Source: Legionellaceae bacterium
GTDB lineage: Bacteria > Pseudomonadota > Gammaproteobacteria > Legionellales > Legionellaceae
Assembly: GCA_030696465.1 (NCBI GenBank)
Contig: JAUYSE010000078.1
Coordinates: forward strand, 1 to 12,118
Length of the DNA: 12,118 bases
Reading direction: 5' to 3'
Below are positions 6,181 to 12,118 of this stretch, piece by piece. Within the stretch, counting starts at the first letter, position 1. Every line of letters starts with the position of its first letter. The translations under genes were made by a program, and so were the position numbers. The notes beneath the pieces were generated by a model that had not been told where the DNA came from, made no database searches, and saw only the letters and a program-made list of their open reading frames with translations.

Positions 6181-6636
6181 ATGAGAATGCTAGATAAACG
6201 CTTGGTAACCGCTCTTACACCAGAGCTTTGTTGTTCTAATATTAAAACAAGCCTTATTTTTTATATTCAGACATTGGGCTTTACAATACAGTACCAACGA
6301 GAAGTCGAGGGATTTGCCATGCTTGAGCGTCAAGGTTCACGTATTATGTTGGATGAAATAAAAAATAATGCTACGGGCACCAACAGAACCTGGATAACCG
6401 CGCCATTAGAGAAGCCCTTTGGTCGCGGTATCAATTTGGAAATAAGAACCACGCATGTGGATGCGTTATATGCGAGAGTTCAGCAAGCGGGCGTTCCTAT
6501 TTTTTTGCCGATAGAAGAGAAGTGGTATCGAGTGGATGCGTTTGAAGTAGGTAATCGTCAGTTTATCATCTTGGATCCAGATGGCTATATGCTGCGTTTT
6601 GCAGAATATTTGGGAGAAAGGAAGAAGGAGGTTTAA
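6181..6636 (+). CDS. VOC-family protein (glyoxalase/bleomycin-resistance fold)
   Basis: A protein of 151 residues with the paired beta-alpha-beta modules of the vicinal-oxygen-chelate superfamily. The first module runs over LTPELCCSNIKTSLIFYIQTLGF and the second ends with FIILDPDGYMLRFAEYLG. The pattern DPDGYMLRF and the FGRGINLEI strand are typical of bleomycin-resistance-like members. Those bind and sequester drugs or act on small metabolites, and the substrate cannot be told here. The ribosome site GAAGG (6172-6176) precedes ATG 6181, and an ATG at 6187 is equally possible. It is 13 bp downstream of the peroxiredoxin, so co-expression with an oxidative-stress gene is likely. Its last codons contain a consensus ribosome site directed at the short frame that follows. 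Confidence 0.85.
   Translation: MRMLDKRLVTALTPELCCSNIKTSLIFYIQTLGFTIQYQREVEGFAMLERQGSRIMLDEIKNNATGTNRTWITAPLEKPFGRGINLEIRTTHVDALYARVQQAGVPIFLPIEEKWYRVDAFEVGNRQFIILDPDGYMLRFAEYLGERKKEV
6625..6631 (+). promoter_or_regulatory. Consensus Shine-Dalgarno leading into a 16-codon frame
   Basis: AAGGAGG, a perfect anti-16S match, ends 5 nt before ATG 6637. It lies within the last codons of the VOC gene. It is the strongest ribosome site in the window, yet it serves only a very short frame. Confidence 0.75.
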
Positions 6637-6687
6637 ATGTGGTGTGCTCATGCTATTTCTAAAAAATTAGGAATTCCCGCCTTATAA
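6637..6687 (+). pseudogene. Short ORF (16 aa), probably the 5' stump of a gene cut by the palindromic element
   Basis: The ATG directly follows the VOC stop codon (taa 6634-6636) and has an optimal ribosome site, but the frame ends after 16 codons (MWCAHAISKKLGIPAL). The outer arm of the palindromic element starts at 6673, inside codon 12-13, so the final four codons and the stop belong to the repeat. The simplest reading is a third operon gene whose remainder was lost when the element arrived. A genuine small peptide is the alternative. The sequence is too short to assign a family. Confidence 0.4.
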
Positions 6688-6842
6688 TGTTAGTGGTACC
6701 AAAGTTTCCCGGATAAAGGGCTTTCGTAAACACGCATAAAGTCATCCTGACGCTACCCCCTTGCGTCCTTGCGCGGTGAAGGTTTACGAAAGCCCCTTAT
6801 CCCCAAAGCCTTGTTGGCAAAGTTTTGGGGTTGGGCGGGAAT
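6673..6842. repeat. Nested palindromic element, REP/MITE-like
   Basis: The core inverted repeat pairs 6711-6731 (ggataaagggctttcgtaaac) with 6782-6802 at 20 of 21 positions. Its 50-nt loop contains a smaller hairpin, gacgc (6749-6753) with gcgtc (6763-6767). Outer 9-bp arms, attcccgcc (6673-6681) and ggcgggaat (6834-6842), lie almost equally far from the core on each side, giving about 170 bp of overall dyad symmetry. The intervening arms match only in part (ccaaag / ctttgg). No transposase frame and no clear target-site duplication is visible. It may be a mobile non-autonomous element, or a transcribed structured RNA or terminator between the VOC gene and hepT. Confidence 0.65.
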
Positions 6843-6870
6843 GGCTGCTAAAAAAAGATGGCCATTCCAA
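6839..6870. repeat. Short hairpin upstream of hepT
   Basis: ggaatggc (6839-6846) is the exact reverse complement of gccattcc (6861-6868), enclosing an A-rich loop. It overlaps the right arm of the larger palindromic element. It lies about 46 bp ahead of the hepT start and could be an operator or part of the element. Confidence 0.45.
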
Positions 6871-6915
6871 TAAAATCAAGTGATAATAGAAAATCATCCC
6901 TTTACACTTTCTATT

Positions 6916-7350
6916 ATGAATCCCGATATTCGTTGGCATCAACGTCTTGAGAATTATACCAAAGCGCTGCAACAACTCTCCGAAGCAGTGCAGTTGACTC
7001 AACAGCGTTCACTTTCTAAGTTAGAGCAGCAAGGGCTCATTAAAGGATTTGAATTTACACATGAGTTAGCTTGGAATGTCATGAAGGATTATCTTTTTTT
7101 TCAAGGAGTTTCTAATATTATGGGTTCACGTGACGCTGTACGTGAAGCATTTAATAAAGGTTTGATTGAACAAGGTGACTTATGGATGGAAATGATTAAA
7201 AGCCGTAACCAAACTTCTCATACCTACAATCCGAGCGTGGCGGATGAAATAACATACCAAATTCTCCATTATTATTATGCTTGTTTTCAGGCATTTCAAC
7301 ATAAAATGCAAGCGTTAAAAGCGTCCAATGACTCACAAAACACCTTCTGA
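6916..7350 (+). CDS. hepT: HepT-like RNase toxin / nucleotidyltransferase substrate-binding protein (HI0074 family)
   Basis: A four-helix-bundle protein of 144 residues, the same length as H. influenzae HI0074. The HepT signature R-x4-H-x-Y is present as RNQTSHTY (Arg97, His102, Tyr104). GFEFTHELAWNVMKDYL (44-60) and SRDAVREAF (71-79) are typical of this subfamily. In characterised HepT-MntA modules this protein is an RNase toxin silenced when MntA attaches AMP groups to the motif tyrosine. I chose ATG 6916 because NPDIRWHQRLENYTKALQQL matches the usual N-terminus. A GTG at 6880 would add 12 unconserved residues. Neither start has a good ribosome site. Its 3' end overlaps the nucleotidyltransferase gene by 23 bp. 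Confidence 0.9.
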   Translation: MNPDIRWHQRLENYTKALQQLSEAVQLTQQRSLSKLEQQGLIKGFEFTHELAWNVMKDYLFFQGVSNIMGSRDAVREAFNKGLIEQGDLWMEMIKSRNQTSHTYNPSVADEITYQILHYYYACFQAFQHKMQALKASNDSQNTF

Positions 7351-7651
7351 ATTTGGATTGCCGCCGACGGCCATTCAAGCCTTACAAAATATTTTTAAGC
7401 TTCACTCCAAGATTGAGCAAGTGATTTTATATGGTTCTCGAGCAATGGGCTCTTATCGTACGGGCTCAGATATTGATTTATGCCTTATTGCTCCAACCCT
7501 CACCTTTACTGAACAATTATCTCTTGAGAATAAAATAGATGATCTACTCCTTCCCTGGAAAATAGATGTCTCTATTAGGCATAAAATTGATAATCCTGCA
7601 TTATTAGATCACATTAATAGAGTGGGGGTAGTGTTTTACGCTTCTCTGTAA
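7328..7651 (+). CDS. mntA: MntA-like minimal nucleotidyltransferase antitoxin
   Basis: A 107-residue MNT-domain nucleotidyltransferase. The active-site motif GSx10DxD is intact (Gly36-Ser37, Asp48, Asp50 in GSRAMGSYRTGSDIDL), and a third acidic residue, Asp80 (KIDVSI), completes the metal site. Its expected role is to AMPylate and so inactivate the partner HepT toxin. It overlaps hepT by 23 bp in a different frame, implying translational coupling. The gene order, toxin then antitoxin, matches many HepT-MntA pairs. The length is close to HI0073, so it looks complete and active. Its last 38 bp are also the 3' end of the convergent DUF167 gene on the other strand. Confidence 0.92.
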   Translation: MTHKTPSEFGLPPTAIQALQNIFKLHSKIEQVILYGSRAMGSYRTGSDIDLCLIAPTLTFTEQLSLENKIDDLLLPWKIDVSIRHKIDNPALLDHINRVGVVFYASL

Positions 7652-7928
7652 AAATATCTGCGGGATTAATGGAGCTGTTTGTAATCGTTATGACCTTATG
7701 TCGAGATTTATCTCCTCGATGGAGTTGTACTTGTCGCAGAGGAACTTTAAACAAAATAGCGACATATTTTAATAATGCTTGATTCGCACGTCCATCAATG
7801 GGTGGTGATGCAAGGCGAATTTTAAGCGAGTTTCCATGAAAACCCATAATTTCGGTATGTTTTGCACCTGGCTGTACGTAGACATTAATCACGGTGGTAT
7901 GGTTTGTTTGTGTATACCATTCATTCAT
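7614..7928 (-). CDS. DUF167 / UPF0235 (YggU-family) protein
   Basis: A conserved small protein of 104 residues with the DUF167 pattern: VQPGAK (18-23), GNSLKIRLASPPIDGRAN (32-49) and GDKSRHK (72-78). The function is not established for the family; E. coli YggU is the structural reference. It normally sits beside yggT or proC-like genes, but neither is here. The start at 7928 (ATGAATGAATGG) follows AAGAAG. Its 3' end overlaps mntA by 38 bp in convergent orientation, which leaves no room for a terminator between them. Confidence 0.88.
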   Translation of the reverse strand: MNEWYTQTNHTTVINVYVQPGAKHTEIMGFHGNSLKIRLASPPIDGRANQALLKYVAILFKVPLRQVQLHRGDKSRHKVITITNSSINPADIFTEKRKTLPPLY

Positions 7929-7983
7929 TGGGTTCTTCTTTTTATATGAGACTTCTATATAGATTACGAGAAAAATCCATAGG

Positions 7984-7995
7984 TAACAGCTGTTA
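7984..7995. promoter_or_regulatory. 12-bp perfect palindrome in the DUF167/MFS divergent region
   Basis: taacagctgtta is a perfect dyad placed 9 bp before the candidate -35 of the MFS gene and 56 bp upstream of the DUF167 start. Its position suits an operator for a local or remote repressor, but no regulator gene is nearby and a 12-bp palindrome can arise by chance. Confidence 0.3.
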
Positions 7996-8003
7996 TTTTA
8001 TAA

Positions 8004-8032
8004 TTGTTTATTTATTCTACAAGCATTATACT
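8004..8032 (+). promoter_or_regulatory. Candidate sigma-70 promoter for the MFS exporter
   Basis: TTGTTT (8004-8009) and TATACT (8027-8032) are spaced by 17 bp, 49 bp ahead of the MFS start. The -10 is 5/6 and the -35 3/6 to consensus. Confidence 0.4.
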
Positions 8033-8081
8033 GCTCACCCATTACACTAAAATCTGCGTTAATTTAGAAGAGAATTTGTAC

Positions 8082-9263
8082 ATGCAAACAAAATTACCGT
8101 TTTTTACCTTATTGTTGCTAATTTCATTTGCGTCGGTGAATGCGGTGTTGTTTACACCTGCACTACCCGATATTACACAATTTTTTGCTATCAGCGAAGA
8201 TCTGGCGCAACAAACGATTACGTGGTTTTTGGTGGGCTATGCATTAGGGCAATTGTTGTATGGTCCAATAGCCAATCGGTTTGGCAGAAAGCCTGCACTT
8301 TATGCTGGGATTATCATACAAATTCTGAGTAGTTTACTCTGTGCGTTATCTGGAGTAATACATATGTATTGGTTGTTAATTGTTGCGCGCTTCATGTTAG
8401 CGCTTGGTTCTGGCGTTGGTTTGAAAATGACGTTTACCTTAGTCAATGAATGTTATGATCCTAAAATGGCTAGTCAAAAAATATCTTATTTAATGTTGGC
8501 TTTTGCAGTTACGCCTGGTTTAGGAGTTGCTCTTGGTGGATTTTTAAATACGTATTTGGGCTGGATGAGTTGCTTTTATGCGAGTGCAATATATGGGCTC
8601 GTGTTACTTGTTTTAGTGACCAAAATTCCTGAAACGCAAAAAACGCTCAACCTGAATGCCCTTAAAATACATCACTTAATACATGATTATGCGCTTCAGT
8701 TTAAAAATATTCGCTTAGTGATGGGGGGCTTATTGATGGGGACCTCCTCGAGTGTTATCTATGTATTTTCTGCGCTTGCGCCTTTTATTGCGATTAGTTT
8801 ATTTGGGATGAGCAGTGATGAGTATGGAGTAGCGAACTGCTTGCCTCCAGTTGGAATGATATTAGGTTCTTTAGTGAGTGCAAGATTGTCAAGAAAATAC
8901 TCTTTTATCACCATGATTCGTTTTGGAATATGGATTGCAAGTGCAGGCGTTATCGTTATGTTTACGGTTATATGGATGCATCTTCCTGTATTATGGTCAT
9001 TATTCTTTCCTATGGTTATTATTTATTTTGGACTATGTTTTATTTTAGCAAACGCCTCTGCCAGTGCAATGGAAAGTGTTACTGATAAAGCGCATGGTGC
9101 AGCGGTGATGAGTTTTATTAATATGGGATTTTCGACACTTGTAGTATTCTCTCTCGCGATGTTTCCGGTAAAAGCATTGTTATTACCCATCATCTATTTA
9201 GTTTTGTGTGTCGCAATGCTAGGAATATTAAAAGGATTTAGATCTATGGTTCTAGCACAATAG
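8082..9263 (+). CDS. MFS multidrug exporter, Bcr/CflA (DHA1) type
   Basis: A 393-residue inner-membrane drug:proton antiporter of the major facilitator superfamily, with about 12 hydrophobic segments. The signature loop between TM2 and TM3 is GPIANRFGRKPAL (61-73), and the antiporter motif in TM5 is TPGLGVALGGFL (144-155). The opening LFTPALPDI resembles the YLPALP start of Bcr/CflA exporters. The substrate cannot be inferred. The frame is open back to 8004, but the upstream 26 residues are unlike an MFS N-terminus. ATG 8082 is preceded by AGAAGAG (8066-8072), and MQTKLPFFTLLLLISF is a typical first helix. It is monocistronic as seen, with a T-run shortly after the stop (ccctcgttttttta) but no convincing stem. 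Confidence 0.9.
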   Translation: MQTKLPFFTLLLLISFASVNAVLFTPALPDITQFFAISEDLAQQTITWFLVGYALGQLLYGPIANRFGRKPALYAGIIIQILSSLLCALSGVIHMYWLLIVARFMLALGSGVGLKMTFTLVNECYDPKMASQKISYLMLAFAVTPGLGVALGGFLNTYLGWMSCFYASAIYGLVLLVLVTKIPETQKTLNLNALKIHHLIHDYALQFKNIRLVMGGLLMGTSSSVIYVFSALAPFIAISLFGMSSDEYGVANCLPPVGMILGSLVSARLSRKYSFITMIRFGIWIASAGVIVMFTVIWMHLPVLWSLFFPMVIIYFGLCFILANASASAMESVTDKAHGAAVMSFINMGFSTLVVFSLAMFPVKALLLPIIYLVLCVAMLGILKGFRSMVLAQ

Positions 9264-9309
9264 CTCATAGAAGACCCCCTCGTTTTTTTACCTTTATTGC
9301 CCATAAACC

Positions 9310-9495
9310 ATGTACCCCAAACATCGTGAGCTATTAATCACCATTGATGATGGACTAAATGCATATTTTTTTGGATGATTTACTGAAAATGTATGAGAAA
9401 CAAGGCTACCATTAAAATACTCGGAAATTATCTTTTATTTGACTCTATTTCTTGGTAATGGTACTTTAATGCCCTATATGATTATTAATTGGCTT
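9310..9495 (+). pseudogene. Decayed gene fragment, possibly polysaccharide deacetylase (NodB-like)
   Basis: The 239-bp gap between the MFS gene and the DUF2520 gene contains protein-like text broken over three frames. From ATG 9310 it reads MYPKHRELLITIDDGLNAYF, then shifts by one base in a T6 run to DDLLKMYEKQGYH (from 9374). After a stop it continues in the third frame as KILGNYLLFDSISW (from 9414). The ITIDDG block resembles the first metal-binding motif (TFDDG) of NodB-type polysaccharide deacetylases, and LLKMYEKQG fits the following helix. The match is short, so the family call is tentative. If correct, only the N-terminal quarter of the enzyme remains, with at least two frame breaks. 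Confidence 0.35.
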
Positions 9496-9502
9496 ACCTA
9501 CA

Positions 9503-10417
9503 ATGGACTTAAGCGTCAATATTATTGGTACAGGAAATCTCGGAAAAACCATCGGAAAATTAATCATAAAGAATAGCGTCGCGCGTATTCAAGGTATTTT
9601 CAACCGGAGTCAAAATAGCTCCAAAAATGCGATTCAATTTATCGGGAGTGGGACGCTGTATTCTGACATTACCTCTTTACCTAATGCGGATATTACCTTT
9701 ATCACCACCCCTGATGATACGCTTGAGGAGGTTTGCCTCCAATTCAGTCACAATAAAAATATTAAACCCGGTGCGATTATAGTGCATTGTAGTGGTGCAT
9801 TATCTTCAGATGTTCTAGAACCAATGAAACACCTTGGTTGTTATGTAGCCAGTGTTCATCCTATGCATAGCTTTGCACAGCCAGCGCTCAGTGTAGAGCA
9901 GTACTCTGGAACTTTTTGTGCAGTTGAGGGTGATAAAGAGGCCCTGGATGTTATGATTCCGGTATTAAATGCGATTGGTTCAGTCAACTATTCAATAGAT
10001 AAAGAGAAAAAGCATTTATATCATGCTGCTGGGGTATTTGCTTCTAATTATGTAGTGACGCTCGCGCAGCAAGCTTTAGTCTGTTTACGAGGGGCCGGCG
10101 TTGAAAACGACATAGCAATGCGGGTGATTACCAACCTTATGATGGGATCTGTTTTAAATTTACAACAGACATTATCTCCAGAGAAGTCTTTAACCGGCCC
10201 CATTCAACGAGGAGACACTTTGACGGTACAGAAACATTTACAGGCACTCGACTACCCTAAACAGCAAGCGTTATACGCGATGCTGGGGCAAATCACTTTA
10301 GATTTGACGCATCATTCCCGTGAAAAACAAGAGGCGCTACGAGCACTTTTTGTCGGGAAAAAAGAGGAAGTTAATTTTGAACAATCTCTACGGGATGACC
10401 TTGTTCAAATGCCGTAA
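9503..10417 (+). CDS. Rossmann-like and DUF2520 domain oxidoreductase-like protein
   Basis: A 304-residue protein with an N-terminal NAD(P)-binding Rossmann domain, IIGTGNLGKTIG (7-18), related to the F420-dependent NADP oxidoreductase/ProC group. It is followed by a C-terminal helical DUF2520 domain around HLYHAAGVFASNYVVTLAQQ (171-190) with GPIQRGD further on. HCSGALSSDVL and ASVHPMHSF are characteristic of this family. It is annotated as a putative dehydrogenase with no known substrate. No ribosome site is apparent before the ATG. The last 47 bp overlap the 3' end of ldhA on the opposite strand, so the final ~15 residues (VNFEQSLRDDLVQMP) may be an extension beyond the conserved domain. 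Confidence 0.88.
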   Translation: MDLSVNIIGTGNLGKTIGKLIIKNSVARIQGIFNRSQNSSKNAIQFIGSGTLYSDITSLPNADITFITTPDDTLEEVCLQFSHNKNIKPGAIIVHCSGALSSDVLEPMKHLGCYVASVHPMHSFAQPALSVEQYSGTFCAVEGDKEALDVMIPVLNAIGSVNYSIDKEKKHLYHAAGVFASNYVVTLAQQALVCLRGAGVENDIAMRVITNLMMGSVLNLQQTLSPEKSLTGPIQRGDTLTVQKHLQALDYPKQQALYAMLGQITLDLTHHSREKQEALRALFVGKKEEVNFEQSLRDDLVQMP

Positions 10418-11354
10418 TATTGTTAAGTGTGGTATGAATAATATTCTCGACGGCTTCTTGGGTTAAAAACGCTTGGTGCGGCGTAATCAGCACATTGGGT
10501 AAAGATTGTAATTTTAAAAATAAGGGATCTTGAATTTTGTCATGTTGATGATTCCTAAAAAATAGATCATGTTCTTTTTCATAGACATCTAGCCCCGCAT
10601 AACCAAGATGTCCTGACTCAAGCGATTGAATGAGCGCTTGAGTGTCACATAGTGTGCCACGGCCTGTATTGATGAGCATTGCGCCTTTTTTTATTTTAGA
10701 AAATGCGTCAGTATCCATCAAATATCGCGTATGGTCGTTAAGCAAACAATGCAGACTGACAATATCGGATTCTTTTAGTAAAAAATCTAAGGTAACATAC
10801 TTCACCTTTAAATTTCTGCAAGTATCGTTTGGTTGTGGATCTACCGCCAGCAATCGACAACCAAACCCATGCATAATTTTCGCAAAGGCAGTGCCTATAT
10901 TCCCAGTACCAATAATGCCAACGGTTTTCTTAGAAAGATTAAAGCCCATTAATCTTTCTAAAGAAAAATTATGTTTGAGACCTTGTTCGTAAGCTGCAAT
11001 AATTTTTCGATTTAATATTAAAATGAGGCCGACCGTAAATTCGGCAATGGCTTCAGGAGAATACTGAGGAACGCGGACGACAGTGATTCCCGCGTGTTTT
11101 GTGGCAGCCAAATCTACATGATCAAAACCTGCAGAGCGCAGGGCAATGAGTTTAACGCCCAAATCTGATAATTTTTTAATTACCTCGCTATTTAAGTCGT
11201 CTGTCACAAAACAACAAATAGCGTCACATCCTGCGGCAAGATGAACGGTGCTGAGTGATAGTGTGTCGCGGATAAAGACAAGCGTATGTGGTTGTTCGGC
11301 GGCATCAAAAAGCGTTTTTTCATAATCCTTTATGCTATATATCGCTACTTTCAT
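10371..11354 (-). CDS. ldhA: D-lactate dehydrogenase (fermentative, LdhA-like)
   Basis: An NADH-dependent enzyme that reduces pyruvate to D-lactate, of the D-isomer-specific 2-hydroxyacid dehydrogenase family. At 327 residues it nearly equals E. coli LdhA (329). NAD binding is shown by GTGNIG (149-154) with Asp172 after beta-2. The catalytic set Arg232, Glu261 and His293 is intact, each three residues below the E. coli numbering (235, 264, 296). DVYEKEHDLFF and TPHQAFLTQEA match LdhA rather than the glycerate or formate branches. The usual NTSRG is NTGRG here. Its ATG overlaps the stop of the upstream exporter gene (ATGA, 11351-11354), so translation is coupled. The 3' end overlaps the convergent DUF2520 gene by 47 bp. 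Confidence 0.92.
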   Translation of the reverse strand: MKVAIYSIKDYEKTLFDAAEQPHTLVFIRDTLSLSTVHLAAGCDAICCFVTDDLNSEVIKKLSDLGVKLIALRSAGFDHVDLAATKHAGITVVRVPQYSPEAIAEFTVGLILILNRKIIAAYEQGLKHNFSLERLMGFNLSKKTVGIIGTGNIGTAFAKIMHGFGCRLLAVDPQPNDTCRNLKVKYVTLDFLLKESDIVSLHCLLNDHTRYLMDTDAFSKIKKGAMLINTGRGTLCDTQALIQSLESGHLGYAGLDVYEKEHDLFFRNHQHDKIQDPLFLKLQSLPNVLITPHQAFLTQEAVENIIHTTLNNITAFEQGHPVEIVQN

Positions 11355-11980
11355 GCGGATGCCGCCTGACTTAAAGTTGCAATGCGTAATCCAAACGCTA
11401 CCAGCACGGCGCCCATTACTTTTACTATATAATATTGGATCTTGTTTAAACTATTTTTAACAGAATGATGGGTGAGCATATAAGCTAAGCAAGAAAACCA
11501 AATCATATGAATGATGACAATTTCAATGCCGTAGCCCATTTCCATAAATAAGGCGTTTCCCGGCTTTACCACCAAGGTAAAGAATGCCAATAAAAACATA
11601 ATGGCTTTGGGATTCAGGAGGTTGCATAACAACCCCTGATAAAATGCCTGTAATTCAGTGATGCTTTGTTGAGAATATTCAATGTTGAATTGTGCTGCCT
11701 CACGTTTGGAGTATAGGGCTTTGATGCCGATATAGATTAAATAAGCGGCCCCCAAATATTTTATGATACTAAAGGCTAATAATGATTGAGAGATAATAAT
11801 GGCAAGCCCCAAAATACAATAAATAGAATGAATCAGCATGCTCATGGAGATACCTAGAGCAGTAAAAATGCCAATTTTTCTGGAACATAAGAGAGCGTTT
11901 TTGGTAACAATGGCAAAGTCTGGACCCGGAGAAATGGCTGCCAAAATAATAAATAAGCTGATAGATATGAATTCTTGCAT
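11351..11980 (-). CDS. LysE/RhtB-family amino-acid exporter
   Basis: A 209-residue inner-membrane protein with five to six hydrophobic segments. It carries the LysE/RhtB markers SPGPDF (17-22) at the end of the first segment, a following KNALLCSRKIGI stretch and NPKA (123-126). The family exports amino acids such as lysine, homoserine, threonine or leucine; the substrate cannot be told. The start at 11980 has AGAGGTG (11988-11994) at 7-nt spacing. It is the first gene of a two-gene unit with ldhA, linked by a 4-bp ATGA overlap. Confidence 0.9.
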   Translation of the reverse strand: MQEFISISLFIILAAISPGPDFAIVTKNALLCSRKIGIFTALGISMSMLIHSIYCILGLAIIISQSLLAFSIIKYLGAAYLIYIGIKALYSKREAAQFNIEYSQQSITELQAFYQGLLCNLLNPKAIMFLLAFFTLVVKPGNALFMEMGYGIEIVIIHMIWFSCLAYMLTHHSVKNSLNKIQYYIVKVMGAVLVAFGLRIATLSQAASA

Positions 11981-12044
11981 GATGGTGCACCTCTACTTAA
12001 TAGAGCCTTTAAAATAGTGTTATACTCTTCGCACTTGAGTTTTC

Positions 12045-12118
12045 GGCGTTGTTGCAACCTCGCTCGCCATCGGTCATGTACTGCATGTACACTTCCTCGG
12101 CTCTCTCGCTTGCGCCTA
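12045..12118. repeat. Candidate dispersed repeat at the right edge (cut by the window)
   Basis: After ~130 bp of AT-rich leader the composition changes abruptly to a GC-richer block that begins near ggcgttgttgcaacc and contains cgctcgcc and ctctcgcttgcgcc. At its centre is TGTAC-tgcat-GTACA (12077-12091), which also reads as two direct copies of catgtac. The block has no coding potential I can support. Its style resembles short palindromic repeats scattered in Legionella-like genomes. This is from memory and pattern only, and the element continues past the window. Confidence 0.4.

Noticed and set aside
6673..6842. Integron attC site or CRISPR repeat
   Set aside because: There is no GTTRRRY/RYYYAAC core pair at the arm ends, no integrase gene and no repeat-spacer periodicity.
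9259..9335. aatagctca ... tgagctatt inverted repeat after the MFS gene as a terminator
   Set aside because: The 9-bp arms are 59 bp apart, and the T-run lies inside the loop instead of after the stem, so it cannot work as an intrinsic terminator.

Overview
The window reads as chromosomal DNA of an AT-rich gammaproteobacterium. The best guess is a Legionellales-type lineage (Legionella, Coxiella, Berkiella and relatives). This rests on protein character only: an AdiA-type amino-acid decarboxylase, E. coli-like LdhA and Bcp, a ParD-like/MetAP pair, HepT-MntA, low GC and scattered palindromic repeats. No rRNA or tRNA gene, CRISPR array, transposase or integrase is visible.

Layout. (1) 1-1338: 3' two-thirds of an inducible arginine/lysine-type decarboxylase, cut by the window edge, followed by a long imperfect palindrome. 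(2) 1585-3976: a tight three-gene operon of two different short-chain dehydrogenases and a stand-alone 2-oxoacid-dehydrogenase E2-type acyltransferase domain with no lipoyl domain. (3) 4009-5592: a GNAT acetyltransferase gene on the minus strand, divergent from an overlapping ParD-like antitoxin/methionine aminopeptidase pair. A 94-bp copy of the GNAT gene interior lies just beyond the aminopeptidase in the same orientation, so the pair is flanked by direct repeats. (4) 5694-6636: a Bcp-type peroxiredoxin and a VOC (glyoxalase/bleomycin-resistance fold) protein. (5) 6625-6870: a consensus Shine-Dalgarno with a 16-codon reading frame running into a roughly 170-bp nested palindromic element. (6) 6916-7651: a HepT-MntA toxin-antitoxin pair overlapping by 23 bp, with a convergent DUF167 gene on the minus strand. 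(7) 8082-9263: a Bcr/CflA-type MFS exporter, then a short decayed stretch resembling a polysaccharide deacetylase. (8) 9503-10417: a Rossmann/DUF2520 protein, convergent with and overlapping ldhA. ldhA is translationally coupled to an upstream LysE/RhtB exporter on the minus strand. (9) The last ~75 bp look like the start of a dispersed repeat.

How the genes fit together: this is a patchwork of small operons rather than one pathway. The decarboxylase, peroxiredoxin, exporters and lactate dehydrogenase suit a bacterium facing acid, oxidant and fermentative conditions. The middle (4-8 kb) is the accessory-looking part, with two toxin-antitoxin-like modules, a gene fragment in direct repeat and a palindromic element. 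The most noteworthy observations are the MetAP paralogue paired with a ParD-like protein and carrying Trp at the position of E. coli His178, its direct-repeat flanks, and the SDR-SDR-acyltransferase operon. All functional calls come from reading motifs and remembered family sequences; no database search was run.
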